Shown one piece after another: positions 31,576 through 37,084 of a stretch of 37,084 nucleotides of DNA. Position 1 is the stretch's first letter, and every line of letters begins with the position of its first letter. The notes under the pieces were generated by a model, which saw nothing but the letters and a program-made list of their open reading frames with translations, did not search any database and was not told the DNA's origin. This DNA comes from an uncultured Gammaproteobacteria bacterium (GTDB taxonomy: Bacteria; Pseudomonadota; Gammaproteobacteria; CAMYKB01). A program made the translations under genes and the position numbers. The DNA is taken from positions 1 through 37,084 of the forward strand of contig CAMYKB010000018.1 in NCBI GenBank assembly GCA_947258875.1, written 5' to 3'.

Positions 31576-32283
31576 GTGAACACCCGCCTAGCAACAAAGT
31601 TTTTACTCGCCAGTATCGTTTGCCTGTTATCCGTTTACATGCCCCTCAGCCAGGCCCAACCCGAAGCGCTAACCAACACCGGCGACAAAATCTACGGCAC
31701 CGTTGTGGAAACCAAGGATGCCGGGGGCTACACCTATGTTCAACTGGATACCGGAAAAGAGAAGTTGTGGGCGGCGGGGCCGGTGACCGCTCTCAGCATC
31801 GGCAGCATGATCGCCATCAGCACCCAGATGCCGATGACAAATTTTCAAAGTAAAGCATTTGGCCGCGATTTTGAACTCATCTACTTTGTTCCCGGATTTA
31901 TTACCGATCAAGCGGAATCCCAAAAGAGCGTGATGGATCCACACAGCTCAATCCGTCAAGCCAAGCAAACGCCTGTAAGCGGCATCAAAAAAGCCGACAA
32001 CGGCAACACCATCGCCGAAATTCTGGAAGAGCAACAAGCGCTAAATGGAAAGCCTATTGTCGTCCGTGGAAAAGTGGTCAAGTACAATGCCGAGGTGCTC
32101 AACAAGAACTGGCTTCATATTGCTGATGGTAGTGGCGACAAGGATTTAACGGTTACGACTGACAGTAGTGCAAAGATTGGAGACGTGGTCCTGGTTAACG
32201 GTGTGTTAACACTGGACAAGGATTTTGGCTACGGCTATCGCTATGAAGTCATTATCGAAGACGCCGAAGTCATCGTAGAATAA
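31576..32283 (+). CDS. NrfJ-like periplasmic OB-fold protein
   Basis: 235 residues from GTG 31576 (GGAG eight bases upstream). Signal peptide cleaved near SQA-QP (residue 28). Residues about 35-95 carry GTVVETKDAGGYTYVQLDTGKEKLWAAGP, a pattern of NrfJ-type proteins found beside some periplasmic cytochrome/nitrite reductase genes. The C-terminal half (about 145-235) has a nucleic-acid-binding-like OB fold (KPIVVRGKVVKYN...NWLHIADGSGDKDLTVTT) repeated in weaker form from the N-terminal half. No Cys at all in the mature protein, so it binds no haem covalently. The role is unknown; the NrfJ name rests on motif memory. Confidence 0.75.
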   Translation: MNTRLATKFLLASIVCLLSVYMPLSQAQPEALTNTGDKIYGTVVETKDAGGYTYVQLDTGKEKLWAAGPVTALSIGSMIAISTQMPMTNFQSKAFGRDFELIYFVPGFITDQAESQKSVMDPHSSIRQAKQTPVSGIKKADNGNTIAEILEEQQALNGKPIVVRGKVVKYNAEVLNKNWLHIADGSGDKDLTVTTDSSAKIGDVVLVNGVLTLDKDFGYGYRYEVIIEDAEVIVE

Positions 32284-32342
32284 ACCACCTCGCCATTATT
32301 GTTTGTAGAAGTTGATATAGCGGTCTCACGGAGCCTTGCCCG

Positions 32343-32495
32343 ATGATGGATATCCTCGAGCCGCTGGTCCCTTATTTACCGTTTTTTCTTGTGTTCGTCT
32401 GGGGCCTATATCGGATGCTTTTAAAAATAGGCTACAGGTTACTGTCAAACCCTCTGCAAGAAAAAAAGGGGACCGCTGAGAAATCGGATGATTAA
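32343..32495 (+). CDS. Small single-span membrane protein (50 residues)
   Basis: ATG 32343 with GGAG nine bases upstream; 50 codons to TAA. MMDILEPLVPYLPFFLVFVWGLY is a hydrophobic helix, followed by RMLLKIGYRLLS and a charged tail EKKGTAEKSDD, giving an N-out/C-in topology. Located 59 bases after the NrfJ-like gene in the same direction. Not recognised. Codon use and composition look gene-like, but short length keeps certainty moderate. Confidence 0.55.
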   Translation: MMDILEPLVPYLPFFLVFVWGLYRMLLKIGYRLLSNPLQEKKGTAEKSDD

Positions 32496-32595
32496 TATAG
32501 CTTGAAAGCCTGCAGTTGCGTTGCACCCAGGCGCGCATTTTCAATGTATAACGCAGATTGTATATAACGGCAGGAGAGTTTAGTGAGAACGACGA

Positions 32596-33192
32596 CTAGC
32601 GGGTTTCAAAACGAGTCATCAGTGCCTCGGCGGATTGTTTGGCTTTATTCAGATCCTCAACACTGAGAACATCACCGATCAGGTCGCGATAATTTTTCGC
32701 GGATTCCTGGCCACGCCGGGTTGCCACATCCATCCAGGCATAAGCCGAAACATAGTCGGTTGCGACACCCTGGCCCTTGAAATACTTGACACCGACCGCA
32801 TACTGCGCGCCAACGTAACCATCTTCCGCAGCGCTCATGTACCACTTGAACGATAACTCGTGATCAGCCTGAGCGTCTCTGTATTGAGTCTCGTAAAGCT
32901 TCCCCAGATTAAACATGGCTTCGGCACTGCCTTGCTCCACCGCCATTTCTAACCACTTCAACGCTTCTGAACGGTTTTTGACAACGCCTAATCCTTTTGC
33001 ATGCATTGCACCCAGGTTGATTTGTGCGGATACATCACCTTGTTCAGCTGACTCGGTCCAGATGGTTTGTGCCTTCTGATAGTCGCCCGCATTAAATGCC
33101 GACATACCCTCATCCACCTGCTCTGCGTACACCCAGGGAACGTGTAAAAAAACCGATGCGATAACACACAAGAGCAACACTCTAAGTAACAT
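32596..33192 (-). CDS. Exported Sel1-repeat (TPR-like) protein
   Basis: 198 residues; signal peptide (RVLLLCVIASVFLHVPWVYA). Three to four Sel1 repeats of about 36 residues: YQKAQTIWTESAEQGDVSAQINLGAMHAKGLGV, SEALKWLEMAVEQGSAEAMFNLGKLYE, SFKWYMSAAEDGYVGAQYAVGVKYFKGQGV and SAYAWMDVATRRGQ. Sel1 proteins form alpha-alpha superhelices and act as adaptors for periplasmic or secreted partners. It stands alone between a small membrane gene and a cytochrome pseudogene, so its partner cannot be inferred. Confidence 0.9.
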   Translation of the reverse strand: MLLRVLLLCVIASVFLHVPWVYAEQVDEGMSAFNAGDYQKAQTIWTESAEQGDVSAQINLGAMHAKGLGVVKNRSEALKWLEMAVEQGSAEAMFNLGKLYETQYRDAQADHELSFKWYMSAAEDGYVGAQYAVGVKYFKGQGVATDYVSAYAWMDVATRRGQESAKNYRDLIGDVLSVEDLNKAKQSAEALMTRFETR

Positions 33193-33363
33193 TTTCAGGC
33201 CTCAGTAACTCGTCAATGGCATTTGAGAAATCCTATTAAAGCAAGAAACAGCAGTTGGGTAAATATTTGGGGACCATTGGTTAAGTCTGAGTGGGATGAG
33301 TAGATGCTTTTGGACACACATCAACCGCGCACGACTTAATCAGGGGATTCCCTAATTGCGCTA

Positions 33364-33850
33364 TTACTTTCCATGACAATAAAGGCACATCTCGGACCCC
33401 TGCATAGACATCCTCAACAGATTCGGAAGATGGCCGCATTGTGTACATCGTGACAGCTTGCGCATTCAACAAATCTCTCAAAAAAAGCAGATCAAATGAA
33501 AACAGCCGCCATGAACAAAATGACAATTTGAGCACACCAACGATTCGTTCTGATGCTCCCACTTGATACTAACGGGATGGTCATCCGAAAGGTCGGCAGT
33601 CAAATCCACGCGTCCGGGCGCAAAGTGCGTGCCTATATTACCGCCAAAATCATCAATCGCTACTGTTCCATTCTGACACGACAAACACAACTTGATCACT
33701 CCCCTCGGTTGGGCTTCAGGCTGGACCACCAACGTTGGACTGGTATACATCGCAAGTTGGCGGAGGTCACCTGGTGATTCCACAGGGCTGCGTTGGCGCC
33801 ACTGGCAGAGGCATGCTCTATGGTGATATCCCGACCTCGATACTTTATCC
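33364..33850 (-). pseudogene. Decayed tetrahaem cytochrome c gene (CHTPHN family)
   Basis: Reading the minus strand across frames restores a relative of the gene at 10991: HASASGANAALWNHQVT, then after a frameshift near 33765 MYTSPTLVVQPEAQPRGVIK, KLCLSCQNGTVAIDDFGG, DLSDDHPVSIKW and VCSNCHFVHGG. An in-frame TGA near 33480 follows, then ECASCHDVHN, another frameshift near 33415 and finally MCLYCHGK before TAA at 33364. Decay is plain: the first CHTPH site has become TIEH, the second has lost its haem His (CLSCQ), and the frame is broken at least three times. The 5' end could reach about 33950. No function is expected. Confidence 0.85.
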
Positions 33851-34242
33851 CCGGGTTAAGTTTTTTGCGACCGACCGTTTTTTTCAACAAATAACGCCAC
33901 TCTCTAAATTCTTCTCTTTCGCAATATTTCGCCAAGCCGTCTGATTGTTTCAGAAGTAAATTTTATATTATATAAATATATTTGATATGTTAATTGTGGC
34001 TAGTAGTACGTTGTCCGCTATCAGGAGGGATGTGAACCCTGCTGTGGCTCACTCACTGTTTCTGCGTATGCTCCAAGGGCTGACTCGAGGTCCATCGCAT
34101 CCACATTCGCCCTGTATGGGCTGCAACGATCAAAAAAACCTGGAAAATTGATCTAGCGCAATAACACTCTTTTTCACTATCTTACGATACCCTCATATTC
34201 TTGCTATAAGCAAAAATTCACTTCCAGGCTTGGGGGTACACC
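33851..34242. other. Intergenic region upstream of the PKD/cytochrome gene
   Basis: About 390 bases, partly very AT-rich (33960-34000), with no supported gene. Contains an imperfect FNR-like half-dyad (TTGAT-CTAG-CGCAA, 34148-34161) with TACGAT at 34183-34188, and a ribosome site GGGGG before the ATG at 34243. The string CACTCTTTTTCACTAT (34164-34179) recurs nearly identically at 36820-36835. Confidence 0.5.
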
Positions 34243-36717
34243 ATGATCAGTTCGAATCGCTTCTTGCGGCGTATAATGGTAACCGCGACCTTAATTATTC
34301 TGGCAGGGCTGATGGTTGCTCCGCCTGCATTCGCCTTTCAAACGTATTTAGATGAGTTCAACACCACCTATAGTACAGCTGGCACCCGACTTGATAGCTG
34401 CGGCTTGTGTCACTTTAATTTCGCAGGTGGAGGGGCAAGGACACCCTATGGCGAAGACTATCGTCTCAACAACTACAATGCAGCTAACATAGGCACCTTG
34501 GATTCTGACAGCGACAGTGTCAGTAACGACCTGGAAGCTGCCGCTGCGACGCTGACCATGCCGGCCTATAGCTGCGCAAACTATGTCGACGCGCTCAATG
34601 CCCCGACCAATCTCGCGGACTATGTGGATCCGAATAACCCGGGTTGTCCGGGCGCAGGCGAACCACCGATCGCGAATCCAAACGGGCCTTATGTGGTCCT
34701 GATCGGCAGTTCGGTTACGTTCAGCAGCGCAGGATCAACAGACCCAGACGGTACCATTGTGTCCTACCTCTGGGCCTTTGGTGATGGCGGAACCAGCACG
34801 GAGGCCAACCCAACCTATACCTATACATTATCTTTTCAGGCGACAATTACTGCGACACTGACCGTCTCAGACAACGACGGCAATTCGAGTTCAACAACAT
34901 TCAAAGTATTCCTTACGGATACACCGAATACTCCACCAACAGCAGACGCCGGTCCGGCGGTAACGGGTCAAGTCGGTACGCCCGTGCAGTTTAACGGTTC
35001 TGCCTCATCGGACCCGGAAGGTGACGCCCTGAGTTATCAATGGGACTTCGGTGATGGCATGGCGGGCACAGGCGTCATGCCGACCAATAGTTACGGACAA
35101 TGCGGCTTGTACAATGTCACATTAACCGTGCAGGACAACATTGGCCTGAGCGGCACTGCAACGACCACGGCGAATATCGCCAGCACCGGCACCACCGCAC
35201 CAGTGGCCAACGCCGGTGGCGATACCGCGGGTAACTACAGCGGTTCGGCTGGCAGTAACATCGCCTTTGACGGTTCTGCCTCTGCCGATCCCGACTGCGA
35301 TATTGTCAGTTACGCCTGGAATTTCGGTGATGGCAACACAGGTACCGGAGCCACGATACTGCACAGCTATACTACCGCAGGCAGCTATGTGGTCACCTTG
35401 ACCGTGACCGACAATGACGGTCTGACGGCGAGCGCGTCGGCCACAGTGACCGTTGTGGATACCGGGCCCCTGGACGGCGCGGCCCTGTATGATACCAATT
35501 GTGCAGGTTGCCATGGTGCCGGTGCCAACAGTACCAAGGTGGGCGCGGATGCCACCCGCATCAACAACGCCATCACTGGCAATGTTGGCAACATGGGTTT
35601 CCTCAGCACCCTGACAGCCGCGGAGGTCACCGCCATCGCGGATTACCTCATCTCGCTGGCGCCACCGCCACCACCGCCGGGTACTCCACCGGACGGCGCG
35701 GCCCTGTATGATACCAATTGTGCAGGTTGCCATGGTGCCGGTGCCAACAGCACCAAGGTGGGCGCGGATGCCACCCGCATCAACAACGCCATCACTGGCA
35801 ATGTTGGCAACATGGGTTTCCTCAGCACCCTGACAGCCGATGAGGTCACCGCCATCGCGGATTACCTCATCTCACTGGCGCCACCGCCACCACCACCGGG
35901 TACTCCACCGGACGGCGCGACCCTGTATGATACCAATTGTGCAGGTTGCCATGGTGCCGGTGCCAACAGCACCAAGGCAGGCGCGGATGCGATTCGTATC
36001 AACAACGCCATCATTGGCAATGTCGGCAACATGGGCTTCCTCAGCACCCTGACAGCTGATGAGATCAATGCGATTGCAAGCTACCTCATGTCCGTGGGGA
36101 CTCCATTACCCCCACCCATCGAGGGTTGCATGTTCTCACCGCCGGGTGATCACACCGACAAGGAAGACGGCTGCTATCACAAGTCAGGCAAGGACTATCC
36201 ATACAGCAACAGCTGTGCAAGCTGTCATGGTTCCGACCTGACAGGTGGAACTGCACCATCCTGCTACACCTGTCACGGAGAGGAGTGGAATGAAGATGCC
36301 CCACCGCCAGGCAGCCAATTGCCTCCGGGGCATACTGACTCAGAGAACGGCTTCCTGCATAAAACAGGTAAGGACTATCCGTACAGCAACGGCTGCACCA
36401 GCTGTCACGGAGTCGATCTCACTGGTGGTATTGGTCCGTCCTGCTTCTCCTGCCATAACAAGGAATGGAGGGAAGATGCTCCGCAGACAAGTAGCCCGAC
36501 ACCTTCGGATCACACTGATTCTGAGGACGGCTTCTTGCATAAGTCAGGTAAGGACTACCCGTACAGCAACGGCTGCACTAGCTGCCACGGCAGCGACCTT
36601 ACCGGAGATATAGGCCCATCCTGCTTCAGCTGCCATAACAAGGAATGGAAGGAGAGCGATCCGAATCAAGGCTACACCGGATCATCATACTGGTGGTCAC
36701 GTTGGGATTCAGACTGA
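34243..36717 (+). CDS. Modular secreted PKD-domain multihaem cytochrome (10 haems)
   Basis: 824 residues; signal peptide to about 31. Order: N-terminal monohaem lobe (CGLCHFNFAGG) with a DSDSDSVSND calcium-loop-like stretch; three PKD domains (about 141-225, 229-314, 318-408; YLWAFGDG, YQWDFGDG, YAWNFGDG); three near-identical class I cytochrome domains of 73 residues (NCAGCHGAGANSTK) joined by APPPPPP linkers; three di-haem repeats of 60 residues (HTDxEDGFLHKSGKDYPYSNGC..CHG...CFSCHNKEW). One plus three plus six gives ten haems. PKD domains are extracellular spacers or adhesion modules, so this is probably a surface protein that carries electrons. A terminator follows 38 bases on. Confidence 0.9.
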   Translation: MISSNRFLRRIMVTATLIILAGLMVAPPAFAFQTYLDEFNTTYSTAGTRLDSCGLCHFNFAGGGARTPYGEDYRLNNYNAANIGTLDSDSDSVSNDLEAAAATLTMPAYSCANYVDALNAPTNLADYVDPNNPGCPGAGEPPIANPNGPYVVLIGSSVTFSSAGSTDPDGTIVSYLWAFGDGGTSTEANPTYTYTLSFQATITATLTVSDNDGNSSSTTFKVFLTDTPNTPPTADAGPAVTGQVGTPVQFNGSASSDPEGDALSYQWDFGDGMAGTGVMPTNSYGQCGLYNVTLTVQDNIGLSGTATTTANIASTGTTAPVANAGGDTAGNYSGSAGSNIAFDGSASADPDCDIVSYAWNFGDGNTGTGATILHSYTTAGSYVVTLTVTDNDGLTASASATVTVVDTGPLDGAALYDTNCAGCHGAGANSTKVGADATRINNAITGNVGNMGFLSTLTAAEVTAIADYLISLAPPPPPPGTPPDGAALYDTNCAGCHGAGANSTKVGADATRINNAITGNVGNMGFLSTLTADEVTAIADYLISLAPPPPPPGTPPDGATLYDTNCAGCHGAGANSTKAGADAIRINNAIIGNVGNMGFLSTLTADEINAIASYLMSVGTPLPPPIEGCMFSPPGDHTDKEDGCYHKSGKDYPYSNSCASCHGSDLTGGTAPSCYTCHGEEWNEDAPPPGSQLPPGHTDSENGFLHKTGKDYPYSNGCTSCHGVDLTGGIGPSCFSCHNKEWREDAPQTSSPTPSDHTDSEDGFLHKSGKDYPYSNGCTSCHGSDLTGDIGPSCFSCHNKEWKESDPNQGYTGSSYWWSRWDSD
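35472..36110 (+). repeat. Three tandem 219-bp repeats encoding cytochrome c domains
   Basis: Units begin at 35472, 35691 and 35910, an exact 219-bp (73-codon) period. Units 1 and 2 are almost identical at the base level, and unit 3 differs by scattered changes toward its end. Each ends in a proline linker (PPPPPPGTPPDG). The near identity implies recent duplication or ongoing homogenisation. Confidence 0.95.
36151..36690 (+). repeat. Three tandem 180-bp repeats encoding di-haem modules
   Basis: Units begin at 36151, 36331 and 36511, an exact 180-bp (60-codon) period. Each encodes HTD, GKDYPYSN, a CxSCHG haem and a CxxCH haem ending in EW. They are more diverged than the 219-bp repeats just upstream. 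Confidence 0.92.
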
Positions 36718-36754
36718 TAAGACCAATGCGATACTGAGTTAGTGTGCAGTAGCA

Positions 36755-36790
36755 AGTAAAACGGGCGGCCGCAAGGTCGCCCGTTTTACT
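36755..36790 (+). terminator. Rho-independent terminator after the PKD cytochrome gene
   Basis: Sixteen-bp stem (arms 36755-36770 and 36775-36790, one G-T pair) with a GCAA loop. The stem contains AAAA on one side and TTTT on the other, so it can terminate transcription from both directions. Confidence 0.85.
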
Positions 36791-37084
36791 GTTTAGAGAA
36801 AAAATACAGATTGCCGCTAGCACTCTTTTCACTATTTTTATCTAGAGTATACGGCATTTCGAAAAAGGCTCTTTTTAGGAATTCACGCCGAGGCACTTGG
36901 TTGACCTCAAAACCCTTCGGTCAAAAGATAGTTTGGAAAATTGGGGACAAACACTGTCAGGATAACGGCTACACGAGTTCGGCGTGTTATGATTTTTACT
37001 GATGGCGCGCCCGGAAGGATTACTCCGCACTTCCCTGTGCTCCGCCCCTCCGGGGCCAGCGGCAAATAACGCCGCTGTTCAAAA
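36791..37084. other. Right edge: no supported gene
   Basis: 294 bases. It holds a second copy of CACTCTTTTCACTAT (36820-36835) and a GC-rich tail with short dyads (CCGGAAGG, CCTCCGGGG) that is cut by the window end. A 63-codon frame at 36811-37002 has no recognisable content. Confidence 0.5.

Noticed and set aside
33240-33300. TTGGGGACC-type string as a mobile-element end (also near 36945)
   Set aside because: Similar short strings flank some transposase genes, but there is no transposase, no inverted repeat pair and no target duplication.
34148-34188. FNR-like box before the PKD cytochrome gene
   Set aside because: TTGAT-CTAG-CGCAA matches only the left half plus three bases of the right half; spacing to TACGAT is suggestive but weaker than the three perfect sites.
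36811-37002. 63-codon frame at the right edge
   Set aside because: No motif or start signal; lies beyond a strong terminator in low-quality coding sequence.

Overview
The window looks like a gammaproteobacterial chromosome segment built around electron transfer. Gammaproteobacteria are suggested by CheB/CheY, a sigma54/NtrC-like promoter, a NasT-type ANTAR regulator, three perfect FNR/ANR boxes, GlgC and the style of the intergenic DNA; the genus is not determinable by eye. I count about 96 c-type heme-binding motifs in 13 intact genes, plus three membrane cytochrome b domains and one decayed cytochrome gene. No rRNA, tRNA, CRISPR array or recognisable insertion sequence was seen.

Layout. 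(1) 1-1382: end of a chemosensory cluster (cheB fragment, and a CheY-like regulator that appears to start with ATT). (2) 7625 down to 1731, minus strand: a nitrogen-type regulated operon. A sigma54 promoter with an NtrC-like upstream site precedes nasT. A textbook ANTAR two-hairpin attenuator then precedes a NirB-like FAD/[2Fe-2S] protein fused to a di-heme cytochrome b domain, an 11-heme membrane-anchored cytochrome, a DUF3365-type heme protein, a small cytochrome c and a globin, closed by a terminator. No nitrate or nitrite reductase is present. (3) 7948-10304: glgC and a PDC-sensor membrane protein. (4) 10793-18853, plus strand, FNR box in front: a tetraheme cytochrome with a perfect Shine-Dalgarno, then NHL lipoprotein, outer-membrane beta-barrel, NHL lipoprotein, 12-heme cytochrome and 8-heme cytochrome, most with overlapping or abutting ends. 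(5) 18873-26780: an orphan secreted protein and two divergent paralogous modules, each an octaheme cytochrome, a di-heme-type cytochrome b and a triheme membrane cytochrome, each behind its own FNR box. (6) 26764-31416: NHL protein, a 24-heme cytochrome with internal repeats, and a triheme protein preceded by a GEMM-I (cyclic dinucleotide) riboswitch-like RNA. (7) 31576-37084: NrfJ-like OB-fold protein, a 50-residue membrane peptide, a Sel1-repeat protein, a cytochrome pseudogene and a modular PKD/cytochrome protein made of tandem repeats.

How it may work together (inference): under low oxygen FNR/ANR would turn on the two inner-membrane modules, which could pass electrons between the quinone pool and periplasmic octaheme cytochromes. 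The beta-barrel/NHL/multiheme cluster could carry them across the outer membrane, with the tetraheme, 24-heme and PKD-repeat cytochromes as periplasmic wires or surface/extracellular conductors. The riboswitch would tie part of this to c-di-GMP, hence to surface attachment. The separate NasT operon looks like an undescribed nitrogen-oxide (nitrite, NO or hydroxylamine) pathway that uses NAD(P)H-to-cytochrome electron transfer and a globin.
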